Shown in pieces: positions 36,918 through 45,668 of a DNA stretch of 64,000 nucleotides (positions within the stretch are counted from its first letter, which is position 1; every line of letters starts with the position of its first letter). Both the position numbers and the translations under genes were made by a program. The notes under the pieces are model-generated. The model saw nothing but the letters and a program-made list of their open reading frames with translations, ran no database searches and was not told where the DNA came from. This DNA is from Streptomyces goshikiensis. GTDB taxonomy: Bacteria > Actinomycetota > Actinomycetes > Streptomycetales > Streptomycetaceae. The stretch is from the NCBI RefSeq assembly GCF_014650555.1, contig NZ_BMVE01000012.1:207676-271675 (forward strand), written 5' to 3'.

Positions 36918-38249
36918 TCAGCCCACCCGCCCCCCGCCCACCGGCCCCACGGCGGAGCCCACCGCCTCCGCGAGCTCCTCGATCTCCCCCGCCCCGACCC
37001 CGGACACCGTGATCCGGATCCCGGGCCCGGAGTCCACCCGGAACCTCGCCCCGGCCGCCACCGCCCATCCGGCGGCCAGCAGCCGCGTCACCGCCCCCGT
37101 CTCGTCCCCCACCGGCACCCACACGTTCATCCCGCTCCGCCCATACGCCGCGACCCCCCGCCGCGCCAGCGCCGCGACCAGCCCGTCCCGCCGCTCCCCG
37201 TACGAGCGCGCCACCGCCGCCCGGTCCACGGCCCCCGACTCCCACAGCTCCACCACCACGTCCTGGAGGAGCCGGCTCACCCAACCCGGGCCCAGCCGCT
37301 GCCGCCCCCGTACCCGGTCCATCGTCACGGCATCGCCCGTCAGCACCGCGACCCGCAGGTCCGGCCCGTACGCCTTGGCCACGGAGCGGACCAGCGCCCA
37401 GTGCCGGGTCACTCCGCCCAGGGAGCACAGGGGCAGGTCGACGATGCCGTGCCCGTGGTCGTCGTCGACCACCAGCGTCTGCGGGTACCGCTCCAGCAGC
37501 GCCCGCAGCTCCCCGGCCCGGCCCGCGCCGACCGCCGCGCCGGTCGGGTTCTGGGCCCGCGCCGTCACCACCAGGGCCCGCGCCCCCTCGGCCAGCGCCC
37601 GCGCCACCGCCTCGACGACCGGCCCGTCGTCGTCCACGGCGACCGGCAGCACCCGTAGCCCCAGCGCCGCCGCCAGGTCCAGCACGCTCCCCCAGCCCGG
37701 GTCCTCGACCGCCACCGCGTCCCCCGGCCTCAGGTGCGCGACCAGCACCCGCTCGATCCCGTCGAGAGCGCCCGAGGTCACGCCCACCGGCCCGGCCGGC
37801 ACCCCGTCCGCGTCGAAGTCGGCCCGGGCCCGGCGCGCCAGCTCCGGGGCCACCGGGTCGGCCCCGTACAGCACAGGCTCCCGCGCGCAGCGCCGCGCGG
37901 CCGCGGCCATGGCCCCGTCCAGCGAGGGCAGCAGCGACACGTCGGGATTGCCCGCCGCGAGGTCCCGTACGCCCTCCGGCACCGGCATGCGCAGCGCGTC
38001 GCGCGGAGCGCTGGCCGGCCGCGCCCGGACCCGGCTGCCGCGCCGCCCGTCCGTCTCGATGACCCCGCGCTCCCGCAGGGTCCGGTACGCGGCGGCGACG
38101 GTGTTCGGGTTCACCCCGAGCTCCACGGCCAGCTCCCGCATGGGCGGCAGCAGCGCTCCGGGCGCGAGCGCGCCCGATCCCACGCCCGCTTCGACACTGG
38201 CCGCGATATCCGATGCGCGGCGCCCAACGATCCGATAGTCTCCTAGCAC
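36918..38249 (-). CDS. MocR/PdxR-like regulator (GntR + class I aminotransferase)
   Basis: The 443-residue protein joins a GntR winged helix (1-75, MRELAVELGVNPNTVAAAYR) to a class I aminotransferase domain. The PLP lysine should lie in SVAKAYGPDLR. MocR proteins sense PLP or a related vitamer. It is divergent from a PPOX-family gene, with 35 bases between the starts, so it probably regulates that gene. Confidence 0.9.
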   Translation of the reverse strand: MLGDYRIVGRRASDIAASVEAGVGSGALAPGALLPPMRELAVELGVNPNTVAAAYRTLRERGVIETDGRRGSRVRARPASAPRDALRMPVPEGVRDLAAGNPDVSLLPSLDGAMAAAARRCAREPVLYGADPVAPELARRARADFDADGVPAGPVGVTSGALDGIERVLVAHLRPGDAVAVEDPGWGSVLDLAAALGLRVLPVAVDDDGPVVEAVARALAEGARALVVTARAQNPTGAAVGAGRAGELRALLERYPQTLVVDDDHGHGIVDLPLCSLGGVTRHWALVRSVAKAYGPDLRVAVLTGDAVTMDRVRGRQRLGPGWVSRLLQDVVVELWESGAVDRAAVARSYGERRDGLVAALARRGVAAYGRSGMNVWVPVGDETGAVTRLLAAGWAVAAGARFRVDSGPGIRITVSGVGAGEIEELAEAVGSAVGPVGGGRVG

Positions 38250-38284
38250 AAAGACAAGTATGCACTAGTACAACGGAGTCCGCC
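38250..38284. promoter_or_regulatory. Divergent MocR/PPOX promoter with repeat half-sites
   Basis: The 35 bases contain CTAGCAC and, 18 bases on, CACTAGTAC, so related TAG-containing half-sites recur on both strands. Short repeated half-sites are typical for MocR operators. Assignment is tentative. Confidence 0.45.
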
Positions 38285-38989
38285 ATGGCCGCGACGACCG
38301 AGACGACGACGAACGCGCGACGGGCGACAACCCCCGGCGCCGCCTACGAGCCCACCGACCGCACCGTCCCCAGCCGCTCCCGCGAGCGGGCGCGCTACGA
38401 CCGCGAGACGGTGCACTCGATACTCGACCAGGCCTACCTCTGCCACCTCGGTTTCATCCGCGACGGCGCGCCCGTGGTCCTCCCGACCCTCTTCGGCCGG
38501 GTCGGCGAGCGCCTCTACCTCCACGGCTCCACCGGCTCCCGCCCCCTCCTCGCCACCGCCAAGGCCGATCCGGGCCTGCCCGTGTGCGTGACGGTGACGC
38601 ACGTCGACGGCCTGGTGCTGGCCCGCTCGGCCTTCCACCACTCGCTCAACTACCGCTCGGTCGTCGTGCACGGCACCGCCCACCAGGTCACGGACGAGGC
38701 CGAGCGCCGGCTGGCCCTGAACGCCCTGGTCGACCAGGTCGTGCCGGGCCGCTCGGCCGACTCCCGGCCCGCCGACGCCAAGGAGCTCGCGGCCACCGCC
38801 GTGATCCGGCTGGACCTCACCGAGGTGTCCGCGAAGATCCGTACCGGCGGGCCGAACGACGACCCCGAGGACCTGGACCTGCCGTTCTGGTCGGGCGTGG
38901 TCCCGGTCGCCCCGGCGTACGGAACCCCGGTCCCGGCCGCCGACCTGGCCCCCGGCATCGCCGCCCCGGACTACCTCGCGGCGCTCTGA
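38285..38989 (+). CDS. Pyridoxamine 5'-phosphate oxidase-family (split-barrel flavin) protein
   Basis: The 234-residue protein has a flexible N-terminus and a split barrel: AYLCHLGFIRDGAPVVLPTL, then LYLHGSTGSR and SVVVHGTAHQVTD. Such proteins bind FMN or F420. The divergent MocR-type regulator suggests a link to vitamin B6 or to an amino compound. The last 19 bases overlap the convergent EamA gene. Confidence 0.88.
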   Translation: MAATTETTTNARRATTPGAAYEPTDRTVPSRSRERARYDRETVHSILDQAYLCHLGFIRDGAPVVLPTLFGRVGERLYLHGSTGSRPLLATAKADPGLPVCVTVTHVDGLVLARSAFHHSLNYRSVVVHGTAHQVTDEAERRLALNALVDQVVPGRSADSRPADAKELAATAVIRLDLTEVSAKIRTGGPNDDPEDLDLPFWSGVVPVAPAYGTPVPAADLAPGIAAPDYLAAL

Positions 38990-39930
38990 ACCGCCCGGGC
39001 GGGCCGCACCCGCGGCCCGTCCGCCGGGCGCCGCGCCTCGGCGGCGATCAGCGCGCCCACCGCGGTCAGCAGCAGTACGGTGCCCAGCACCACGGCACCG
39101 GTCAGCCGCTCCCCCAGCAGCAGAACGGCGATCACGGCCGCGCTCACCGGCTCGATCAGCATGATCACGGACACCGTGGCGGCCCGCACCGAGGCGGCTC
39201 CGGTGAAGTAGAGCGCGTACGCGAGGGCCGTCGGCACAGTGGCGACGTACACCAGCAGCCAGACCACCCGCCCGAGCTCGGCGGTGTGCGGCAGCAGCCC
39301 CTCCACCACCGCGAACGGCAGCAGGCACACCGCGCCCACCGCGGTCGACCACACGGTGGTCACCAGCGGATCCCCGCCCGCCCCGCGCTGCCCGAGCCAG
39401 CGCGCCCGCAGGGTCATCCCCGCGTATCCGGCGGCCGACAGCAACGCCCACCCCACGCCGAGGGGCCGCACCTCGCCGCCCCCGCTGCCCAGCACCAGCA
39501 CGGCCAGCCCGGCGAGGGCCCCGCCGACGGCGACGGCCCCGCCCGCACCGAGCCGCTCACCCATCCAGCGCCGCGCCCCGAGCGCGATCAGCACCGGCCC
39601 GGCGCCCAGGGTCACCACTGTCCCGACCGCGAGGCCGGTCTCCTGCACGGCGGCGAAATAGGCGGCCTGGAACAGGGTGAACATCAACCCCGTGGTGACC
39701 AGCGAACCCACCGAAGGCCGCACCGCCCGCCGCGGCCGACGGCGCACGGCGAGCACCCCGAGCAGCACCACCAGCCCGCCGGCGCAGCGCCAGAAGGTGA
39801 GGGAGAGCGGCCCGAGGTCACTGGCCAGGAAGAGCAGGGAAGCCGCCGCTCCGGCGGTGCCCCAGGCGGTACCGGCGATGACGAGGTACAGCAGACTGCG
39901 CCCGGAAGAAGCGGGCGATTGGTTCAACAC
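38971..39930 (-). CDS. EamA/DMT-family exporter
   Basis: The 319-residue protein has ten membrane helices in two EamA repeats: LVIAGTAWGTAGAAASLLF opens the first, and LTGAASVRA-like and VIMLIEPVSAAVIAVLLLGE close the second. Substrate unknown. A mini-ORF with three prolines lies upstream (40043-40078) and may be a regulatory leader. Confidence 0.9.
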   Translation of the reverse strand: MLNQSPASSGRSLLYLVIAGTAWGTAGAAASLLFLASDLGPLSLTFWRCAGGLVVLLGVLAVRRRPRRAVRPSVGSLVTTGLMFTLFQAAYFAAVQETGLAVGTVVTLGAGPVLIALGARRWMGERLGAGGAVAVGGALAGLAVLVLGSGGGEVRPLGVGWALLSAAGYAGMTLRARWLGQRGAGGDPLVTTVWSTAVGAVCLLPFAVVEGLLPHTAELGRVVWLLVYVATVPTALAYALYFTGAASVRAATVSVIMLIEPVSAAVIAVLLLGERLTGAVVLGTVLLLTAVGALIAAEARRPADGPRVRPARAVQSAAR

Positions 39931-40042
39931 GTGTGTCTCCGCGCATGCGTGAAGGAAAGAGGAGTCATCGCATCGCGGGCAGCGCGAACCCGCCCGGGAA
40001 CACCCGGGCCCGGGTCTCGTACGAGGGGGCCTGCCGCCCGCG

Positions 40043-40078
40043 CTAGGCGGCGGGAGGCGGAAGCACGGTCAAACGCAT
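40043..40078 (-). CDS. Putative leader peptide MRLTVLPPPAA upstream of EamA
   Basis: A 36-base minus-strand frame encodes 11 residues with three consecutive prolines before the stop. It lies about 110 bases before the EamA start and is followed by GC-rich complementary stretches (about 39990-40035). Consecutive prolines slow ribosomes unless EF-P acts, so this could be a translation-sensing attenuator. Only the frame is seen; it may be chance. No strong ribosome binding site is visible. Confidence 0.4.
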   Translation of the reverse strand: MRLTVLPPPAA

Positions 40079-40130
40079 GTCCGCCACCCTACGGCCTCCC
40101 CGCCACCCAAACCACCCCAAGCCCCACCGA

Positions 40131-40280
40131 CCCCTCCCCGCAGGTCAGCCGGTACGCCAGCCCCCACCAACCCGCCGCCCGGCAACGGACCGACGCCCCA
40201 CCGGGCCCCTCCCCGCAGGTCACGCTTGTACGCCAACCCCCACACACCCGACACGAGCCAACGGACCGGACGCCCCCCCC
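40131..40280. repeat. Two 75-bp imperfect tandem repeats
   Basis: Units 40131-40205 and 40206-40280 each begin CCCCTCCCCGCAGGTCA, then share GTACGCCA, CCCCCAC and AACGGACCG at matching positions. The copies have diverged. Confidence 0.7.
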
Positions 40281-40291
40281 GACCCCCAGGC

Positions 40292-41299
40292 CTAAGCCCT
40301 CACCCGATCCGCCTCCGCCGACTCACCCGGCTCCACCACACCCACCACATCCACCACACCCACCAGCTCCACCGGACCCCCCGGTCCCCCCGCACCACCG
40401 GACCGCGAGGACTGGGCGATGAACGCCCCGCCCAGCACCAGCCCACCGCCCACGATCTGCCAGGTCGAGAGGTGCTCGCCCAGCAGCACCCACGCCAGCA
40501 CCGTCGCGATGACCGCCTCAAGGCAGGCCACCACCCCGGCCACCTGCGGCGAAAGCCTGCGCACCGAGACCACCCCGGTCAGGTACGCGAAGACGGTGGC
40601 GATCAGCACCACCCAGGCCAGCAGCACCCCCGCGGGCACCGAAAGGCCACCCATCGCGGCCTGCCCGCCCAGCACCTGCCAGTCGATCTCCCAGGGCCGG
40701 GCGATCACGGTCATCACCAGCGTGCCGACGATCATTCCGTACGCGATCACGCCGAGCGGGTCGGGGACGTCGTCCCCGTCGGTGCCCTGGTCGGCGAAGA
40801 CGAAGTAGCAGGCCTGGCAGCAGGCGGCGGCGAGGCCGAGCAGCACGCCGAGCGGGTCCAGGCTCAGCCCGGCCCAGATCTCCACCACGCACGCCAGACC
40901 CACGACGGCCACCGCCGCCCCGGCCGCGGCCGCCCGCGTGACGGGCTTGCGCTGGACGAACCGGATGTAGCCGAGCAGCAGGGCCGGGCCCAGGTACTCC
41001 AGCAGCAGGGCCACGCCCACGGGGATCCGGGACAGGGAGGCGAAGTAGAAGGCCTGCACACCGGCTACGGCGACGAGCCCGAAGCCGGCCAGCAGCAGCG
41101 GTTTGCGGCGGACCAGATCGCGGTGGCGCCAGGCCAGCGGGGACAGCACGAGAGCCGCCCCGGCCACCCTGAGCCACACCATGTGCAGCGGGTCCAGCCC
41201 CGCCTCGATCAGCGGCTTCGCCGCGACTCCCGAACCACCGAACGCACACGCCGAGACGAGGGCGAGGCCCAGTCCGGCGTTCTTCCCTGACGCTTGCAT
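40292..41299 (-). CDS. EamA/DMT-family exporter (RhtA-like)
   Basis: The 335-residue protein has ten membrane helices. LVSACAFGGSGVAAKPLIEAG starts the first EamA repeat (shortened: ACAFGGSGVAAKPL) and LLEYLGPALLLGYIR resembles the RhtA threonine/homoserine exporters. The last 35 residues are a Val/Gly/Glu-rich low-complexity tail (GVVDVVGVVEPG). The ATG at 41299 is chosen because the family motif begins soon after; the frame is open far upstream. Confidence 0.87.
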   Translation of the reverse strand: MQASGKNAGLGLALVSACAFGGSGVAAKPLIEAGLDPLHMVWLRVAGAALVLSPLAWRHRDLVRRKPLLLAGFGLVAVAGVQAFYFASLSRIPVGVALLLEYLGPALLLGYIRFVQRKPVTRAAAAGAAVAVVGLACVVEIWAGLSLDPLGVLLGLAAACCQACYFVFADQGTDGDDVPDPLGVIAYGMIVGTLVMTVIARPWEIDWQVLGGQAAMGGLSVPAGVLLAWVVLIATVFAYLTGVVSVRRLSPQVAGVVACLEAVIATVLAWVLLGEHLSTWQIVGGGLVLGGAFIAQSSRSGGAGGPGGPVELVGVVDVVGVVEPGESAEADRVRA

Positions 41300-41480
41300 C
41301 CGGCCATCATGACAGGGCCGGTCAGTACCGTCACGGGTGTGACACCTGTTGAGACGGACTCGATACCGCCCTGACCGGCGCACACGGACCCCGCGCACTT
41401 CTGACAGGTCGTCAGTATTGAATGTTCCGGCCCCCGGGGCTACGTTCCGCCGCACGTACCCGACGAGAAGGGGTGGCCGC

Positions 41481-41909
41481 ATGGCCGAAGTCACCGCGGA
41501 ATCACGCATCGAGGCGCCCGCCGCGAAGCTCTGGGCCCAGCTGACGGACTGGTCGGCGTACGGCCAGTGGAGCATGACCCACACCAATTTCCCCAAGGGC
41601 GGCCCCGAGACCCTCGCGGTGGGAGCCACCTTCGAGGAGAACATGAAGATGATGGGCTTCCCGGCCGAGGTCGCCTGGACCGTCTCGGAGCTGGAGAGCG
41701 AGCGCCGCTTCGCCATCACGGGCAAGGGCCCGATGGGCGTCGCCATCCTCACCCGGTACACCCTGATCCCCGACGGCGAGGCCACGACGGTCCGCATCGA
41801 CGGGGAGTTCAACGGGGCCGCCGTCTCCCTGATGGCGGGCAAGCTCAAGGACTCGGCCACCGCGGCACTCAACGAATCACTCCGCAAACTAGCCGGCCTG
41901 GTCACCTAA
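41481..41909 (+). CDS. SRPBCC-family protein
   Basis: The 142-residue protein has the START-like helix-grip fold: ESRIEAPAAKLWAQLTDWSA at the start, then strands and a long C-terminal helix (KDSATAALNESLRKL). SRPBCC proteins bind small hydrophobic ligands. The ATG at 41481 has AAGGGGTGG upstream. Single gene, convergent with padR through a shared hairpin. Confidence 0.9.
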   Translation: MAEVTAESRIEAPAAKLWAQLTDWSAYGQWSMTHTNFPKGGPETLAVGATFEENMKMMGFPAEVAWTVSELESERRFAITGKGPMGVAILTRYTLIPDGEATTVRIDGEFNGAAVSLMAGKLKDSATAALNESLRKLAGLVT

Positions 41910-41923
41910 CGCGCGCACACCAA

Positions 41924-41953
41924 CGCGCCCCGCGAGGGTCCTCGCGGGGCGCG
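41924..41953. terminator. Bidirectional hairpin between SRPBCC and PadR genes
   Basis: Perfect 13-bp arms (CGCGCCCCGCGAG and complement) with a 4-base loop lie between the two convergent stops. Confidence 0.88.
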
Positions 41954-41977
41954 CCGCCCGTGCCACCGACGACAGTC

Positions 41978-42577
41978 TCAGTGCTCGTCGGCCAGGATCA
42001 GATAGAGCTTCTTACGGGCGTCGTTGATGACGGCGACGGCCTTGTCGCGCTGCTCGGGCGAGCCGGTCTTCCAGACCTGCCCGAAGGCCTCCATCAGGCC
42101 GATGCCGGCCGTCCGGATCTCGCTCATCGCCTCGCGGTCGAAGCCGCGGCCGGCGTCGTCCCAGGGCGCGGCCGAGCCCGACTCGGCCTCGGTGCGGCCG
42201 GCGTCGGTGAGCGTGAACAGCTTCTTGCCGCCCTCGCTCTCGCTGGTGATCAGCCCCTCGTCCTCCAGCAGCTGGAGGGTCGGATAGACCGAGCCCGGGC
42301 TGGGCTTCCAGGCCCCGCCGCTGCGCTCGCCGATCTCCTGGATCATCTCGTAGCCGTGCATCGGCCGGTCGGCGAGCAGCGCCAGGATCGAGGCGCGCAC
42401 GTCACCGCGCCGCGCCCGGCCCCGCGGTCCGCCGCGGCCACCGCGACCACCCCAGGGCCCGCCACCGAATCCGGGCCCGAACGGCCCGAAGGCTGCGCGC
42501 CGCCCCTGGAACTCCTCCCGACGGTCCGGCCCGCAGTGGCCGTGACCCCGTCCATGTTCATGTCCGTGTGAACGCAT
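41978..42577 (-). CDS. PadR-family regulator with His-rich N-terminus
   Basis: The 199-residue protein has a His-rich start (MRSHGHEHGRGHGH), a Gly/Arg-rich linker, then the PadR winged helix (about 60-140: LLADRPMHGYEMIQEIGE, SPGSVYPTLQLLEDEGLI) and a C-terminal dimer helix. PadR proteins usually repress efflux or stress genes. I chose the ATG at 42577, which has GAGAGGAG upstream; ATGs at 42610 and 42622 lack one. The palindrome CGATATATCG at 42687-42696 may be an autoregulatory operator. Confidence 0.87.
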   Translation of the reverse strand: MRSHGHEHGRGHGHCGPDRREEFQGRRAAFGPFGPGFGGGPWGGRGGRGGPRGRARRGDVRASILALLADRPMHGYEMIQEIGERSGGAWKPSPGSVYPTLQLLEDEGLITSESEGGKKLFTLTDAGRTEAESGSAAPWDDAGRGFDREAMSEIRTAGIGLMEAFGQVWKTGSPEQRDKAVAVINDARKKLYLILADEH

Positions 42578-42686
42578 GGCTGCGCTCCTCTCGTCATTCG
42601 TCTCGCTCATCGCGTGTTTCAAGACTTCCGCCGGCGTTCCCTCACCCCGACATCTCCACTATCACTGACCGATCGCGATGCGTCAA

Positions 42687-42696
42687 CGATATATCG
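42687..42696. promoter_or_regulatory. CGATATATCG palindrome, PadR operator candidate
   Basis: A perfect 10-base palindrome in an AT-rich island 110 bases upstream of padR, with a further CCGATAG at 42708-42714. PadR operators often have TATC/GATA halves. Confidence 0.5.
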
Positions 42697-42792
42697 AAAA
42701 CTCTTCACCGATAGAGCCGCCAGCGCAGAGCAACATGCGCATGTCTGTCCTGTGCCAGTGGATGTTGATCGATTGCCGCTGAGAGATGATCG

Positions 42793-43515
42793 ATGGCTCT
42801 GCCGTCTCGCACCCACAGGTCTCGTTACGATCTCCTGATCATGGACGTGATGACGGGGAACGAGATGATCGCCATCCCGCCGGGGCAGGTGACGCTGTCG
42901 GACCGGCGGACACAGCGCAGTTGGTCGGTCGAGCTTGCGCCCTACCAGCTCGCGGCGACCCCGGTCACCCAGGCGTTGTACGCACAGATCACGGGCCGGC
43001 GGCCGAGTACCACCCCTGGGGACCAGTTGCCTGTCGAGTGCGTCTCCTGGTGGGACGCGGCGCGGTTCTGCAATGCCCTGTCCCAGTACGCCGGCCTCAC
43101 GCCCACATACCACTTCCATGCCGAGGCCGAAGACATCGAGTGGGACGCGTCCGCCGACGGGTATCGACTGCCGACCGAAGCCGAGTGGGAGCACGCCTGC
43201 CGCGCCGGGACGACCGGGCCGCGCTACGGGGATCTCGACGAGATCGGCTGGTACCGCGGTAACTCGCACGAGCACATCCACGAGGTAGGCGGCAAACGCC
43301 CCAACTCGTGGGGGCTTTACGACATGCTCGGCAACGTCTGGGACTGGTGCTGGGACGTCTACGACGCCGAGGTCTACGGCGCCTACCGGGTGCTCCGCGG
43401 CGGTGGCTGGTTCGATGAGCACTGGAGTTGCCGGGCCTCCGCGCGGCGCCGCAGCCACCCGACTTTCCAGGTCGACGACGTGGGATTCCGCGTCGCGCGT
43501 TCCATCGTGCGCTGA
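42793..43515 (+). CDS. Formylglycine-generating-enzyme (SUMF1) family protein
   Basis: The 240-residue protein has the sulfatase-modifying-factor fold: ELAPYQLAATPVTQALYAQI, GYRLPTEAEWEHACRAG, NSWGLYDMLGNVWDWCWDVY and RVLRGGGWF. True FGE oxidises a sulfatase cysteine to formylglycine using two active cysteines. Here only single cysteines lie at WDWCW and SCRAS, so the reaction is uncertain. No sulfatase is nearby. The start could also be the ATG at 42841. Confidence 0.85.
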   Translation: MALPSRTHRSRYDLLIMDVMTGNEMIAIPPGQVTLSDRRTQRSWSVELAPYQLAATPVTQALYAQITGRRPSTTPGDQLPVECVSWWDAARFCNALSQYAGLTPTYHFHAEAEDIEWDASADGYRLPTEAEWEHACRAGTTGPRYGDLDEIGWYRGNSHEHIHEVGGKRPNSWGLYDMLGNVWDWCWDVYDAEVYGAYRVLRGGGWFDEHWSCRASARRRSHPTFQVDDVGFRVARSIVR

Positions 43516-43717
43516 TCCACGTCGTGTGCGAGGGCCCTCTGCCGGCGACCCGGATCATTTGAGTGTTTTCGACCGGGGACCGCTCGGGTGTCCCCGAGCC
43601 GTGTCCCTGACAGGCATGGCTTGGGCGTCCCGGTCTTGCGCGTCAGCCTCGATCGCTTGTTGTACCGAGTTCGCGGTCCGGCCCGCGCGGGGTCGATCCG
43701 GCGATAGCGTGATCTTC

Positions 43718-44518
43718 ATGACGGCTGAAGAAGAGGCGCTGGTCGGCGGGATGGTGAACGCGGGGGCGGTCTTCCGCCGGGGGGAGTTGCTGGAGCGACC
43801 GGCACCGCGCAACGCGCGCGCCCTGCATGTCCATCTCCTTGCGCTGAAGGAGCATGGCTTCGACGCGGCGCCGGCCCCTGTCGGTCTCACCGCGGATGGC
43901 CGTGAGCAGCTGACCTTCATCCCTGGCGACGTGGCTCTGCCGCCGTTCCCGGACTGGACGATGACGAGTTCTGCCCTCGAATCGGTGGGGAATTTGCTGC
44001 GGCGTCTGCATGAGGCCAGCGCGGCCGTCGCGGTCGACACCCGTGCCGAGTGGCCCCCGGACCTCGCCGACCCGGAGGGGGGAACGATGCTGTGCCACAA
44101 CGATGTGTGCCCGGAAAACGTCGTCTTCCGTGACGGTCGTGCCGCGGCCGTGATCGATTTCGACTTGGCGGCCCCAGGCCGTGCCCTCTGGGACGTCGCC
44201 ATGACTGCCCGCTACTGGGTGCCCATGCTCGATCCCGGGTCTGCGGCCGCTCTCTGTCCCCCCGGGCTGGATGCGGCTGCACGGCTGCGGATTCTTGCCG
44301 ACGGCTATGGCCTCTCGGCTGGAGACCGCGCGGAGTTGCCCGGCGTCATCGAGCAGGCCACGGCGGTCTGCCGGGCCTTCGTCGCCCGCCGCGTGGCCGG
44401 CGGAGACCCTGTCTATCTCCAGGCGTTGGCCGAGCGTGGTGGATGGGAACGCTGGGACGGCGTGCAGACCTGGCTGGTGGACCACCGCAAGACGTTCACG
44501 GCTGCCCTGCTGAACTGA
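43718..44518 (+). CDS. Aminoglycoside phosphotransferase-family kinase
   Basis: The 266-residue protein has the APH kinase core: MLCHNDVCPENVVF (Brenner motif, HxDxxxxN) and AAVIDFDLAAPGRALWD (metal-binding D). It transfers phosphate from ATP to a small hydroxyl substrate, which could be an antibiotic, sugar or choline. The N-lobe is short. The ATG at 43718 is the first start consistent with the fold. Confidence 0.87.
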   Translation: MTAEEEALVGGMVNAGAVFRRGELLERPAPRNARALHVHLLALKEHGFDAAPAPVGLTADGREQLTFIPGDVALPPFPDWTMTSSALESVGNLLRRLHEASAAVAVDTRAEWPPDLADPEGGTMLCHNDVCPENVVFRDGRAAAVIDFDLAAPGRALWDVAMTARYWVPMLDPGSAAALCPPGLDAAARLRILADGYGLSAGDRAELPGVIEQATAVCRAFVARRVAGGDPVYLQALAERGGWERWDGVQTWLVDHRKTFTAALLN

Positions 44519-44849
44519 CCGGCCCGGACGCCCGACAGACACCACGTCCCCCTGCCCTACACCGACTGATCAACCTTCGGTGGCCCAAGAAGACGTTGAT
44601 CAGCCTCTGGTGGCAATCGGTCAACGTTCACCGGCACAGGTCAGCGTCCGCCCCCTCGGCGCCTCAGCCGTCCGGTCGCCGCAGGTCATTCCCTCGAAAC
44701 CGACCAGATCTCAGCTGAGGTCGGGCGTGTGGAGGTGCGCCACGCCGTTCGGCCAGGCGAAGTCGAGCAGCCCGTCCCGCCCGGGCGCAGGGTCGCCGCG
44801 GGACCACTGGCCTTTGTCGAGGAGCGGGCAATCGCCCTACCGTCGGGGG
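44519..44849. other. Intergenic stretch upstream of the PhzF gene
   Basis: About 330 bases with no convincing gene. Short near-repeats GTTGATCAGCCTCTGGTGGC and GATCAACCTTCGGTGGC at 44565-44615 may be decayed duplicate sequence. The frame upstream of phzF has no clear start. Confidence 0.45.
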
Positions 44850-45668
44850 ATGCGCCTTCGAATCGTCGATGCCTTCACCGACCGCCCGTTCGCCGGGAAC
44901 CCCGCCGGGGTTCTGCTCCTCGACGACGGGTTTCCCCCGGACCCCTGGATGCGGCGGGTCGCCGCCGAGGTGAACCTCTCCGAGACGGCCTTCGCGCACC
45001 CGCTGCCACCCGGCGGCGACGCCGACTGGGCGCTGCGCTGGTTCACCCCCACCGCCGAGGTGGACATGTGCGGCCACGCCACCCTCGCCACCGCCCACGT
45101 ACTGGCCTCGGCCGGCCTCGCGACCGGCCCGGTCCGCTTCGGGGCACGCTGCGGGATCCTCACGGCGGACGCCGCCGAGGACGGCGCGATCACCCTGGAC
45201 TTCCCGACGTCCGCCCTCACGCAGGTCGAGCCGGCTCCGGAGGTGAGCGGCGCGCTCGGCGCGGCGATCCGCTCGGTCCACGACACGTCCGAGCACGTCG
45301 GCGACCTGGTGGTCGAGCTGGCGGACGAGCGGACCGTACGGGAGCTCGCCCCGGACCTGCACGCCCTGCGCGGCTACGCCCGGCGCGGGATCATCGTCAC
45401 CGCGCCCGCCGAGGACCGCTCGCGCGGGTACGACTTCGTCTCGCGCGGCTTCTTCCCGGCCGTCGGCATCGACGAGGACCCCGTCACCGGCAGCGCCCAC
45501 ACCGCCCTGGCACCGTTCTGGGCCGCGCGCCTGGGCCGTACGGAGCTCGTCGGCCTCCAGGGCGGCATCCGTCAGGGCCTCGTCACCGTCCGCCTCCGCG
45601 GCGACCGCACCCTGCTGACGGGCCACGCGGTCACCGTCATCGACGGCGAACTCCTCGCCCGCCCCTGA
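44850..45668 (+). CDS. PhzF-family isomerase/epimerase-like protein
   Basis: The 272-residue protein has the PhzF fold: IVDAFTDRPFAGNPAGVLLL at the start and GIDEDPVTGSAHTALAPFW near the end. PhzF-type enzymes isomerise small carboxylates; the conserved Glu is expected in NLSETAF. Substrate unknown; no phenazine genes nearby. The ATG at 44850 has GGGGG just before it. Confidence 0.91.
   Translation: MRLRIVDAFTDRPFAGNPAGVLLLDDGFPPDPWMRRVAAEVNLSETAFAHPLPPGGDADWALRWFTPTAEVDMCGHATLATAHVLASAGLATGPVRFGARCGILTADAAEDGAITLDFPTSALTQVEPAPEVSGALGAAIRSVHDTSEHVGDLVVELADERTVRELAPDLHALRGYARRGIIVTAPAEDRSRGYDFVSRGFFPAVGIDEDPVTGSAHTALAPFWAARLGRTELVGLQGGIRQGLVTVRLRGDRTLLTGHAVTVIDGELLARP

Larger units (their letters stand above)
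39931..40291. other. Non-coding stretch with leader and tandem repeat
   Basis: About 360 bases between two EamA genes on the minus strand. The part nearest the downstream gene holds a GC-rich leader with a CCCGGG-rich hairpin (about 39990-40015) and a mini-ORF. The other part holds the 75-bp tandem repeat. Confidence 0.6.
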
